Assembly (NCBI GenBank): GCA_030272585.1 | Contig: BSYQ01000011.1 | Span: 1,178,001-1,242,000, forward strand | Direction: 5' to 3' | Origin: Bryopsis sp. KO-2023 | Taxonomy: Eukaryota > Chlorophyta > Ulvophyceae > Bryopsidales > Bryopsidaceae | Length of the DNA stretch: 64,000 nt | Shown here: in pieces, positions 28,577 through 37,162 of the stretch | Layout: each line of letters begins with the position of its first letter | Position numbering within the stretch: position 1 is the stretch's first letter | Position numbers and translations under genes: made by a program | Notes under the pieces: generated by a model | The model's input: only the letters and a program-made list of their open reading frames with translations | The model's database searches: none | What the model was told of the DNA's origin: nothing

Positions 28577-28995
28577 TGATAGTGAAGCTTGTGGGTGACG
28601 CAATAGTGGTCGGCTGTGTTGATTGGATTCGTGATAACTTGCTGGCTAACGCAAGTATACTTGTGGGGTTTGTTGGTTTAGACAACTCTCTAGCTAGCGC
28701 GGTTGTGAACGCTACTAGAGCACTTGGTTGGATAAGTGATTGCGTCAGGCAAACACTTAGACACACACACACAAACACACACACAAGCGGGAACACACCA
28801 ATCCCACGAATCCCGAGTTCTTACAAAATAAAGTGAATGTCAAAACAACGAGTGGGCCTCTTAAGTACCCCTAAGTGTAGTACGCTGACGCATGCCCCAA
28901 ACTCTGGGTCTAATCTGTCTTACTCGCGAACCCGCATGCGTCAGCCACCCTCGGCTCTATCCCAAACTACCTCGTATAGCGCTAAAAGACTAACA
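28577..28995 (-). repeat. B2 5' LTR
   Basis: 419 bp, reads identical to 18915-19333. Followed by the target duplication GTTCT. Confidence 0.94.
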
Positions 28996-30717
28996 GTTCT
29001 TCTCCGCTGGGTTGAGTCTTTTGCTGGCATAGGCTACCACATGCTCTCTCCCTTGCTCATCCTTCTGGCAGAGTACTGCCCCCACAGCCTGGCTGCTCCA
29101 GTCTGTCTGCAGAGTGTATGGTAGGTGTGGCTGTGGTGGAGCCAGGACTGGTTGATCGGTTATGCTTTTCTTCAGCCTCTCAAATGCTTGTTGTTGTCGT
29201 TCCCTCCATTCAAATGGCACATCCTTCTTCAACAACTCCGTCAGAGGTGCAGCGATCCTTGCATAGTCGCGCACAAATCTCCTGTAGTAAGAAGTAAGGC
29301 CAAGGAAGGACCTCAGAGTAGACACATCCACCGGTGGCTCCTGCAGCTCCACTGTGGCTACCTTCTTCGGATTCATCTTGATTTCCCCTTTTCCCACGAT
29401 GTGGCCCAAGTAGAGTAGCTCCTCAAACCCGAAGTCCGATTTCCTCGGGCTGATCCTCAGGTTGGCCTCCTTCAGCCGCTGCAGCACCTCTGCCAAGATC
29501 TCCTGATGCTTTTCCCAAGTCTCCGCATAGATGATGATATCATCCAAGTACACGATCACCCCCTTCCACAGCATAGGTCCCAGTACCTCGTTCATCATCC
29601 TTTGGAATGTCGCTGGGGCGTTACTGAGCCCGAAGGGCATCACCACAAACTCATATAGCCCCTCCTGAGTGATGAAGGCCGTTTTCTCCGCGGAGGCAGT
29701 GCTCATCCTGACCTGCCAATACCCTGACCTCAAATCCAGAGCGGTGAAGAACTTGGCCTCCGAGAACTGGTTGATCGCATCCTCGATCCTCGGGAGAGGA
29801 AAGCTATCCCGGGTGGTCACCTTGTTAAGCTTGCGGTAATCAACACAGAACCGCACCGACCCATCTGGCTTTGGAACCAAGACGATCGGTGAGGCCCACG
29901 GGGACTTTGACTTCCGCACCACTCCATCCAGGAGCATCCTCGCCACCTCCGATTTGACTACCTGGTTCTCCGCAAAACTGAACCGGTAGGGATTCTGCCT
30001 GATAGGGGGATGATCTCCGGTAGGGATCTCGTGGTATAATATGTTGGTTTGCCCGACTTGATCCGAGGACCAAGCACAGGCATCGGGGTACTGCTGCAGA
30101 AGCTCCAGCAGCTCTTTTCTTTGGTGGGGGGTAAGATGGGGACTAATTTTCAGTTCTTCCAGTTTTTCTCTAAGTGACACCTTTTTCTCTTCCCTTTCCT
30201 TTTCTGTGGCAAACGTTTTATTTTCTACATCAGAAGTCCCAAGGGGAACCACCCCTGCCCAAATCTGATTTTCCTGCAGCTGAACTGCTGCCTGTCCCAT
30301 TTCCCTCAACCCAAACCTTTCTTTTCTTTCTCCTTTTTCTTTTCTTTCCTTTTCTTTTTCTGTTTCTTTGGCTTTCCTTTCCCCTGAATTTTCTTTTCCC
30401 TTTTTTTCTTTTTCTTCTCCCATTCCCTCCCTCATAAGGATTTCTGCCTCCACTGTTCTGCTATGGTTTAAGCATTGCATGGCCCATGAGTCCGGCCACA
30501 GACTCCTGGCCCTTTCCACTTCTTCCGTTTGGCGTTGCATTCTCGCTTCCTGCTCCTTGATCCTCCTGCCTGCTCGACGCCACTGTTCTCGTTTACCCGC
30601 ACGCTTGCCACGCCGCCCTCTTCCCCTTTTCCCTTTATTCCCCTTTGTGGGACCGAACCACCTCCGCCACCCCTTCAGGTGTCGCCGAAGAAGGACGTCG
30701 GTGGCCGGCCCACTTAA
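28996..30717 (-). CDS. pol: A1 ORF2, first part: RT and RNase H N-terminus, entered by -1 frameshift
   Basis: Begins at the slip site (30717) and runs to the B2 insertion; the end is at 18616-18914. After an N-terminal basic and Glu/Lys-rich region it holds RT: YHEIPTGDHPPIRQ, WASPIVLVPKPDGSVRFCVDYR, LDLRSGYWQVRM, MPFGLSNAPATFQ, YLDDIIIY, then the connection and RNase H (LQTDWSSQAVGAVL). Total joined length is 672 codons, equal to A2 and C. The protease is not here but at the end of ORF1. Confidence 0.92.
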
Positions 30718-33700
30718 AAATCCGAGGAGTCGTAGCTCACCACCCTTGGTGGCTCACTCCTCCCCTCCCCGCCAGCTGCGGCTGCTGTGGAGGTCCCTCC
30801 TCCAGTCTCGCCACCCTCCACTGGCCTCCACCTCTGGGCCTCCCTGCGGAAGTGCCCCAACATCTCCTCCGACTCCTCCCTCTGTGCGCTCGTCACAGCG
30901 TCGCACCTTCGGAAATACTCCCTTGTGATAGCATCCCTTTTTCTCGGTTCTCCCTCGCATCTCAACCTTTCGTCGTGGATCTTTTTGAACTCCCTCTTTG
31001 TCCCTCCGTGGTGCCTCCCCCTGGTGTCCAGTATTTCTGCCTCTTGGTGATACAGATGTGTGGCCGCCGCCTCACTCATCCCCTTTCCCCGCCGAATAGC
31101 GCAGCACTCCTGCAGCACTGCCTTCTGGCGCTTGGTGACCCACAGAGGAGGGGGTTGAGGAACGTAGAGGTAGGGCTGGATAAACCCATCTGGTCGGCGT
31201 TCCCCCGGTGGCGTCTGGCTCGTCATTGAATCCTGCTGTGGCTGCTTTCCAGTGGGGGCTGCTGGCGGTTCTGGGGCGGCGCTCGTTTCTTCGATCGATC
31301 GGAGGGTTTGGTAAACTGCGACGACTGCAGCACTCTCAGGCGTCGTTGTGTGAAGGAACTCGATGGGTACGTGACCTACTCGCCGTCCAGCCACACACGG
31401 AGTGAGCCGCTTGAAACCAAAGTGGATCTCTGTACCGGTATCCACCAACCACGGGGTCCCAATGATCAGGGATAGATGTTCGTTCTCCACTACATGGCAC
31501 GGTACGATCTGTTTGCATTGTCCAAGGGCGATGGGCAGGGCAGGGATGTACCCCAGAGCTTGCCTAGTCTCGCCATTGCAATCCCTGTACCTCCCCTTCG
31601 GTGCCTCCATCAGGTGGGTCAACCCTGTCCGTGCTAGGAGTTGGGCCGATATCACACAAGCACTCGCCCCCGTATCAATGATGGCCCCTGGTACCTTGGT
31701 CTCCATGATCTTGGCTGTGGCGGTAGTGACTGCATATGGGCTGGGCTTGCCCACTCCCTCCACAGTAGTGATTGCAGGTACTTTAGCCATGGGCACCCTC
31801 AGTGCCTTCAACCATGCATCGATCAACTCCGGGTGGTGCTGGCACAGACTCGCCACTGGAACCTCCGTCATCAGACCCTCCACAAACTTTTTGGCCTCTG
31901 CCGCCGTAAACATTCTCTTCTCTTTTGGCTCCCCCGCCGTCTTTTTCCCCATTCTCTTTTTCTTGGTCATGGTATTCCGTGGGGACGGTGGCCGCATGGG
32001 TGGAGGTAACATAGGTGGTGACATAACCGGTCTCGATCCTTGTGGCTCATCTCGTGGCCTCGGCACATCTTCTGGTTCAGGCACAGACTTTGTCTTCTCC
32101 TCCGGCTCCCGTGGGGGTTCTGGTTCCTTCTTTGGTTCCTCCATCACAACTTCCTCCCCAGCATCTGCTCGAGGTTCTGAAGGTATTGGGCTCGTGTCCA
32201 TGGGGGTTCCTCCACTGCCTCCCTGGTCCCCGTCCAAGCCTCCGTGGTCAATATCCATTTCAGAGTACCAGATTGGTGCCAGAACCTCCTCGGGTCCTTC
32301 TGTGGTGGTTGCCCCAGGGTCCGTTTGCTCAAAGTCCATCACCAGGTGGTCCCCCATTTCCGCCTGGAAGAAGTTTAAATGTTCAGGACACTGGCTGGCA
32401 TAATGGCCAAGGCGCGAGCAGTGCCAACATCTGACTTTGTTCACATCATAACGCCCTCCTCCCCAGCCTCTTCCTCCATTGCCATTGTTCCGAGTCCCCC
32501 GTCCTCTGCCTCCTCCATTTCCCCAGCCATTGCCTCTGTAGGCCCCTTGCCCTCTGCCTCCATTGATTGGCACTTGATTTGCTCCAGTACCCCCAGTGTT
32601 TCCATAGTTCCCCCCTCCTGGCTCTGGCACATTAGGCTGTCTCACATCCGCCACCATTCCGGATAGAGTGGAGATCATACTTTTGAGTTCGCCAAACTGC
32701 TGCCCGGAGGTTCTCACATGCTGCTCCACTCCTCTGAGCCGCGAGTCCGTAGTGGTTTGGTGTTCGCGCACCTCCTTCCTCAAATTCTCGATTTGTTCGT
32801 TCACCCGCTGATCCATAATATTTACTTCCGCCAGGACTGGCTCCATCACTGCTTGGTCCTGCAGTTCCTCCAGTGTGTTGATCGTTGTCTTTCGCTTTGG
32901 CCCCGGCCGCACTTGTCTCTCTTCGATCTGTCTGGCTCTTGCCACTGCTTCATCCAGGGTATCTCCTGTAAAACCCAGCAGGATGGGGGCAAGATCCTCC
33001 CGCACTCCGTTCTTAAACAATTGCAGTAGAAGTTCGTCAGCCACGGCGGGACTGCCTGGGGCTCGACTCGCATTGAGTTGTTGCTGCATCTGGGAGAGTG
33101 CAGAAGCGTATTCTCCCACAGTTTCGTCATTCTTTTGTTTCCGTTCCAAAATACGGGCCACCAACGTCGCTGGCGCCACTCCAAACCTTGCCAACATGCC
33201 CATTTGTAACTCCTGCCATGTCCTTTCTGGGTTCGGCAGCCCTCCCACATGTGTAGGGTGTCTGGCCGTCCAATTGTCCACCCATGATCGCGCTTTCCCC
33301 GTCGTATACAGGACGAGTCTCTCAATTCTCTGATCCTCATGGTCCGGCACCGCTGGTGGTACACTCCACCCTGAGCCTGTGGCGAGAATCTCATATGACC
33401 GTATCCAGGTGGCCACATCTTCCTTCTCTGCCCCAGTGAAGGCTGTTAACTGACTGTTGATCAGCCTGTTTGGAGGTCCTCTGGGGTGGGCCATAGCACC
33501 GACTCCGCCTGGTGGGTGTGGTGGAGGAGGTGGTGGAGGAGGTGGTGGAGGGACTGGTGGTGGACCAGGTGGTACAGGTGGAACGGGTGGAGGAACAGGT
33601 GGGACTGGTGGTTGGAGATAGGGAAGTCCAACCTCAAAGGCAAATGGGTTCAGCGGGGGCTGGTCCGGTAACGGTTCTTCTTCAGCACTGGAGGATGATC

Positions 33701-35603
33701 CACTCTCGCCTTCTTCTTCGTCAAAGGTAAAAAATGGGTTCAGCGGGGGCTGATCTGGGGGTAACGATCCTTCCCCAGAACTGGAGGTCGACTCTCTTTC
33801 GCCTTCTCCTTCGTGGGACTCTTCCTCGTCTGAAGTGGTACTCGATGGCTCAGAAGGGTCCTCTGGAAACCCTGGCTCGATACGATAGGCTCTTCCTTCC
33901 GCCCAACTAGCGGCGCTGTGGTACTCAGTTCCTCCGCCTGATCCCACTCCGTTGGTCTCTCCGCTACTCCCTGGAACGGCCGCACTTCCTCCTTCCTCAA
34001 CTGGTTCAACACCGGCTTCCTCGTGGTCAGTGGTTCCAACAAGATCTCCTTCAGAGGCTCCTTCTTCAACAGGTTCGACTCCGACTTCTTCCACAACAAC
34101 CTCGGCTTCCTCTTGGTCAGTGGCTCCAACAAGATCTCCTTCAGAGGCTCCTTCTTCAACAGGTTCGACTTCGACTTCTTCCACAACAACCTCGGCTTCC
34201 TCTTGGTCAGTGGCTCCAACAAGATCTCCTTCGGAGGCTCCTTCTTCAACAGGTTCGACTTCGACTTCTTCCACAACAACCTCGGCTTCCTCTTGGTCAG
34301 TGGCTCCAACAAGATCTCCTTCGGAGGCTCCTTCTTCAACAGGTTCGACTCCGACTTCTTCCACAACAACCTCGGCTTCCTCTTGGTCAGTGGCTCCAAC
34401 AAGATCTCCTTCGGAGGCTCCTTCTTCAACAGGTTCGACTTCGACTTCTTCCACAACAACCTCGGCTTCCTCTTGGTCAGTGGCTCCAACAAGATCTCCT
34501 TCAGAGGCTCCTTCTTCAACAGGTTCGACTCCGACTTCTTCCACAACAACCTCGGCTTCCTCTTGGTCAGTGGTTCCAACAAGATCTCCTTCAGAGGCTC
34601 CTTCTTCAACAGGTTCGACTCCGACTTCTTCCACAACAACCTCGGCTTCCTCTTGGTCAGCGGCTCCAACAAGATCTCCTTCAGAGGCTCCGTCTTCAAC
34701 AGGTTCGACTCCGACTTCTTCCACAACAACCTCGGCTTCCTCTTGGTCAGCGGCTCCAACAAGATCTCCTTCAGGGGCTCCTTCTTCACTAGGTTCGACT
34801 CCGACTTCTTCTACAACAACCTCGGCTTCCCAATCACGGGGAGAGTCTTCGTGGCTCTCTCTTTCCTCGTCCTCAGACTCAACCCTGGGCTGCTCTCTCG
34901 CGCTGCCTTGCTCAGTCTCGTCGTGCACTGTCTCCGCGCCGCCACCAAGGCTCTCTTCACTGATCTCGCTGTCCGGTTTTTCCTCAGGTTCTCCAACTTC
35001 TCCAACTTCTCCTGCGCCGCCACTCAGATCTGGGGAATTTCTGCTTGCCGGGCGTGATCCCTCGGCGTCTCCCTCCGTTCTTTGGTGGTACTCGTCTTCA
35101 AGACCCTTGAGGAACTTCGTTTTCCACTGCTGCTCGGCTTTTTGCAGTTCCTCCGATACTCGTTCTTCCACTCGCTCTGTACCCAGCCGTGCTGCCTCGT
35201 GCTCTCCCCAGAACAGCCGTGAGACCTCGTGATCACGCGCTCTGTCTCGGGCTAGCTTGAAAAGACCAGATAAGTCGTTACTGAACAGCTCACGAGTTTG
35301 TGAGTCCCCCTCTTCCTTGGTTAACAGGCCTGTGAGTACACTCTGATATATCCACCAAAAACTCTTCGCGCGGAAACGATGGCACCACACAGCAACCCAC
35401 TCGTCCTCAAATATGGCAGGTATGGGTCCGATAAACTCAGGGTGTATTGTCAGGGGTGGTCTATAAGCTACTTCCTCTGCAACCTGTTCCCGTTCCTGCC
35501 AATGGTATAGGCGCAGGCGAAAGCCAGCCGCCTTTAACTCCTGATCGTCCAGACTGCCTTCCTGCACGTTTTCCCAGAATGTGTAGCACGCCTGCTGCAG
35601 CAC
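30714..35603 (-). CDS. gag: A1 ORF1: Gag with CCHC and aspartic protease
   Basis: Up to 1,629 codons. Residues about 258-527 are nine copies of an acidic 30-residue repeat; then Glu- and Pro-rich tracts. The Gag capsid region is about 703-895 (LTAFTGAEKEDVATWIRSY...TWQELQMGMLARFG), the CCHC knuckle CWHCSRLGHYASQC near 1056, and the aspartic protease IIDTGASACVIS near 1307 followed by LIIGTPWL. The ORF ends SSDF-stop on a GGATTTT slip site. The frame starts about 20 nt after the PBS, just after an in-frame TGA, and has no ATG in roughly the first 700 codons. GTG (35603) and CTG are the first near-cognate candidates, so the true start is unresolved. Confidence 0.88.
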   Translation of the reverse strand: MLQQACYTFWENVQEGSLDDQELKAAGFRLRLYHWQEREQVAEEVAYRPPLTIHPEFIGPIPAIFEDEWVAVWCHRFRAKSFWWIYQSVLTGLLTKEEGDSQTRELFSNDLSGLFKLARDRARDHEVSRLFWGEHEAARLGTERVEERVSEELQKAEQQWKTKFLKGLEDEYHQRTEGDAEGSRPASRNSPDLSGGAGEVGEVGEPEEKPDSEISEESLGGGAETVHDETEQGSAREQPRVESEDEERESHEDSPRDWEAEVVVEEVGVEPSEEGAPEGDLVGAADQEEAEVVVEEVGVEPVEDGASEGDLVGAADQEEAEVVVEEVGVEPVEEGASEGDLVGTTDQEEAEVVVEEVGVEPVEEGASEGDLVGATDQEEAEVVVEEVEVEPVEEGASEGDLVGATDQEEAEVVVEEVGVEPVEEGASEGDLVGATDQEEAEVVVEEVEVEPVEEGASEGDLVGATDQEEAEVVVEEVEVEPVEEGASEGDLVGATDQEEAEVVVEEVGVEPVEEGASEGDLVGTTDHEEAGVEPVEEGGSAAVPGSSGETNGVGSGGGTEYHSAASWAEGRAYRIEPGFPEDPSEPSSTTSDEEESHEGEGERESTSSSGEGSLPPDQPPLNPFFTFDEEEGESGSSSSAEEEPLPDQPPLNPFAFEVGLPYLQPPVPPVPPPVPPVPPGPPPVPPPPPPPPPPPHPPGGVGAMAHPRGPPNRLINSQLTAFTGAEKEDVATWIRSYEILATGSGWSVPPAVPDHEDQRIERLVLYTTGKARSWVDNWTARHPTHVGGLPNPERTWQELQMGMLARFGVAPATLVARILERKQKNDETVGEYASALSQMQQQLNASRAPGSPAVADELLLQLFKNGVREDLAPILLGFTGDTLDEAVARARQIEERQVRPGPKRKTTINTLEELQDQAVMEPVLAEVNIMDQRVNEQIENLRKEVREHQTTTDSRLRGVEQHVRTSGQQFGELKSMISTLSGMVADVRQPNVPEPGGGNYGNTGGTGANQVPINGGRGQGAYRGNGWGNGGGRGRGTRNNGNGGRGWGGGRYDVNKVRCWHCSRLGHYASQCPEHLNFFQAEMGDHLVMDFEQTDPGATTTEGPEEVLAPIWYSEMDIDHGGLDGDQGGSGGTPMDTSPIPSEPRADAGEEVVMEEPKKEPEPPREPEEKTKSVPEPEDVPRPRDEPQGSRPVMSPPMLPPPMRPPSPRNTMTKKKRMGKKTAGEPKEKRMFTAAEAKKFVEGLMTEVPVASLCQHHPELIDAWLKALRVPMAKVPAITTVEGVGKPSPYAVTTATAKIMETKVPGAIIDTGASACVISAQLLARTGLTHLMEAPKGRYRDCNGETRQALGYIPALPIALGQCKQIVPCHVVENEHLSLIIGTPWLVDTGTEIHFGFKRLTPCVAGRRVGHVPIEFLHTTTPESAAVVAVYQTLRSIEETSAAPEPPAAPTGKQPQQDSMTSQTPPGERRPDGFIQPYLYVPQPPPLWVTKRQKAVLQECCAIRRGKGMSEAAATHLYHQEAEILDTRGRHHGGTKREFKKIHDERLRCEGEPRKRDAITREYFRRCDAVTSAQREESEEMLGHFRREAQRWRPVEGGETGGGTSTAAAAGGEGRSEPPRVVSYDSSDF
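30717..30723 (-). promoter_or_regulatory. A1 -1 frameshift site GGATTTT at the Gag-PR stop
   Basis: In element sense TCG GAT TTT TAA. Slipping back one base on G-GAT-TTT bypasses the stop and reads TTA AGT GGG CCG into ORF2. C has the same design with TGA, and A2 is identical. Confidence 0.65.
34021..34830 (-). repeat. 90-bp minisatellite inside A1 Gag
   Basis: Nine tandem 90-bp units (starts 34021, 34111, 34201 and so on to 34741), each encoding EEAEVVVEEV...DLVGATDQ-like acidic residues. The period is a multiple of 3, so all frames stay open, and long antisense and alternative-frame ORFs here are by-products. C Gag carries only a degenerate single-copy equivalent (LVGVTDQGEAEVV). Confidence 0.92.
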
Positions 35604-35625
35604 AGCTCAAAAGTGTGCGCAACCT

Positions 35626-35638
35626 GGCTCCGAAACCA
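35626..35638 (-). promoter_or_regulatory. A1 primer binding site
   Basis: TGGTTTCGGAGCC in element sense, directly at the inner end of the 5' LTR (TTTGT|TGGTTTCGG). Confidence 0.75.
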
Positions 35639-36168
35639 ACAAATAGGGTAACCTTGACCGCTGGGGTCACCCCTGCAGCCGTACTTAACGGTGGTGATGG
35701 CGTTTCTGCAGAACGGGAACGGCGGAAGTGGGGACAGCCCCTCTTGAAGTTGATCACACGGCCTTTGCAAGGCACCTTACTCAGGACTCTTCACACAAGC
35801 TTTCTTACAACAATCAATAAAGGTCCAAACTCGAATAAACACAAAAACCTCACCCAGAATGTCCAATAACCTAAGATCAGCCATTAAATAGGCTGCCGCC
35901 TGACTCACCCTAGTCCCACTGATCACCTAGGATCCCTCCTACTGATGGGGACTACCTAACCTATCAAGCCTAGCTGATCTTCCTAACCTCCCTCAATCCC
36001 TTCCCTTAGTCTCTACCCCTAGGACCGTCCAACCTAGTCATTTCCGCAGCTGGACTGCTACTTCCAGACTGTGGCTGGACTGTCCCAACTACCCCTCCTC
36101 TACCCGATAGCACTCTGGCCTTGGCCAGTGTGACGAAATCGGTGGAGGCGACGTGGTTTGGGGTTACA
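35639..36168 (-). repeat. A1 5' LTR
   Basis: 530 bp: the 537-bp LTR without the terminal GGTTACA at its inner edge. Over the shared 530 bp it reads the same as 2738-3267. TATTTAA (element sense GCCTATTTAATGG) is a possible TATA element. Followed by AGCGTC. Confidence 0.92.
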
Positions 36169-36174
36169 AGCGTC

Positions 36175-36177
36175 ACA
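36175..36177 (+). repeat. Last 3 bp of G LTR
   Basis: ACA, which after the AGCGTC duplication completes GTCACA, the reverse complement of the G LTR start. Confidence 0.55.
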
Positions 36178-36997
36178 CAGCACGTCGCTGCCTTGCATGC
36201 TGTCGACTTCTGACGCGACTTGCGCTACCTTTCAGGTGTCCAACGCACACCTCAACCTCCTGCAACCGTCCTTCACGCCCTGTGGCGTTTCAACTCCCTT
36301 TTGACGCGACTTTAAAGAAATGGCACTTCGCGCCTGCCACACTGCACTTTCGCTTTTTTTTTTTTTTTCCGCACTGACCTCCAAGGCGCTCTCAACACCC
36401 ACAGCTCGTCAGTGTCCACCTGGGGTCGCACCAACCCCCAGCACCAATCCAAACTCACTAATTTGTCAACACTCCTCTCGTCACACTTTTCAACAAACAG
36501 CGAACACTACCGCAAAACACGCTGCATACGCAGTTCGTAAAGCCACAGCAACCAAACTCGACTCAATACCACACTTCCATCAACAAACTCGAAAATAAAC
36601 TTCCTTTCGTGGGCCCAAACGACGGCAACGTCAACAATAAAAACGATTGCACAGCACTGCAAACAACTCACACTCCACCCCAATACGCTGCGTTCCGACG
36701 TCCCCAAATAAAACGAATCAAACTTTCACTCTTTCGTGAACCAAAACCATCGAACGTTTCAAAGCCTTTCACGACTATCGACTCGTCCATCACCTCATGG
36801 CGAACTCCTATCTTCACGACCTCTGTTAGGTCCCTGTAGGTTTTAGTGAGTCGTTGCTGAAGTTGAGACTGGGGTCACACACTTTCACAAACCAGAGAAT
36901 TAATTTTACAAGTGTTCTCTCTGAACTTAACCCCCTAGAACCCGTACTAACCCGTACTACACACTCGTACTGCAAAATGAGTGCGATCAACGTATCA
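36178..36997 (-). repeat. F 3' LTR (partial)
   Basis: Element sense starts TGATACGTTGATCGC at 36997, right after a long G-run PPT, and extends at least to the G insertion. The distal end is not seen, so the length is unknown (820 bp visible). No gene in it; one poly-T tract near 36354. Confidence 0.55.
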
Positions 36998-37162
36998 ACT
37001 ACTCCCCCCCCCCCCCCCAAAGGGTGTCCACACCCGTAGAAGAACCCAAAAAGAAAGAAAAAGAAAAGAAAAGAAAAGAAAAGAAAAGAAAAGAAAAGAA
37101 AACCCCCAAGGAAAAACTGTCTCTGTCCGGCTCTGACGCTCTGGCTCTGGCTCCGCGCTCTC
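36998..37162 (-). other. F PPT and (AAAAG)n microsatellite
   Basis: A run of about 16 G in element sense (about 37003-37018) is the PPT. Near 37047-37101 the plus strand is an AAAAG microsatellite. No gene. Confidence 0.6.

Larger units (their letters stand above)
18915..28995 (-). mobile_element. Element B2, full-length chromodomain Ty3/gypsy retrotransposon
   Basis: 10,081 bp with 419-bp LTRs (18915-19333, 28577-28995) that read identical. Flanked by the 5-bp duplication GTTCT (18910-18914, 28996-29000); the empty site is preserved in A2 near 61601-61615. Same gene order as B1 with scattered substitutions and small in-frame indels. Its LTRs differ from B1 at a few fixed positions (for example GTTGATTGG versus GTTGGTTGG), so the two copies come from different parents. 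Confidence 0.95.
2731..36168 (-). mobile_element. Element A1, full-length Ty3/gypsy retrotransposon, split by B1/TRIM and B2
   Basis: Minus-strand element flanked by the 6-bp duplication AGCGTC (2725-2730 and 36169-36174). The 3' LTR is 2731-3267 and the 5' LTR 35639-36168. Order in its own sense: PBS, ORF1 (Gag-PR), -1 frameshift, ORF2 (RT-RH), ORF3 (IN plus accessory region), 3' UTR. Removing TRIM-B1 and B2 with one duplication copy each gives about 12.7 kb. Both LTRs read the same apart from 7 terminal bases, so insertion was recent. A2 is a second copy. Confidence 0.92.

Noticed and set aside
33952-35232. Long plus-strand open frames (426 and 344 codons) opposite A1 Gag
   Set aside because: They run through the 90-bp array, whose period is a multiple of 3 and lacks stops in several frames. 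The Ser/Thr- and Phe/Asn-rich repeats are translation artefacts of the real acidic repeat.
36178-36997. Unique host intergenic DNA between G and F ORF3
   Set aside because: It directly follows the F PPT and starts with TGATACG in element sense, so a partial F LTR is the simpler reading; the far end is not seen.
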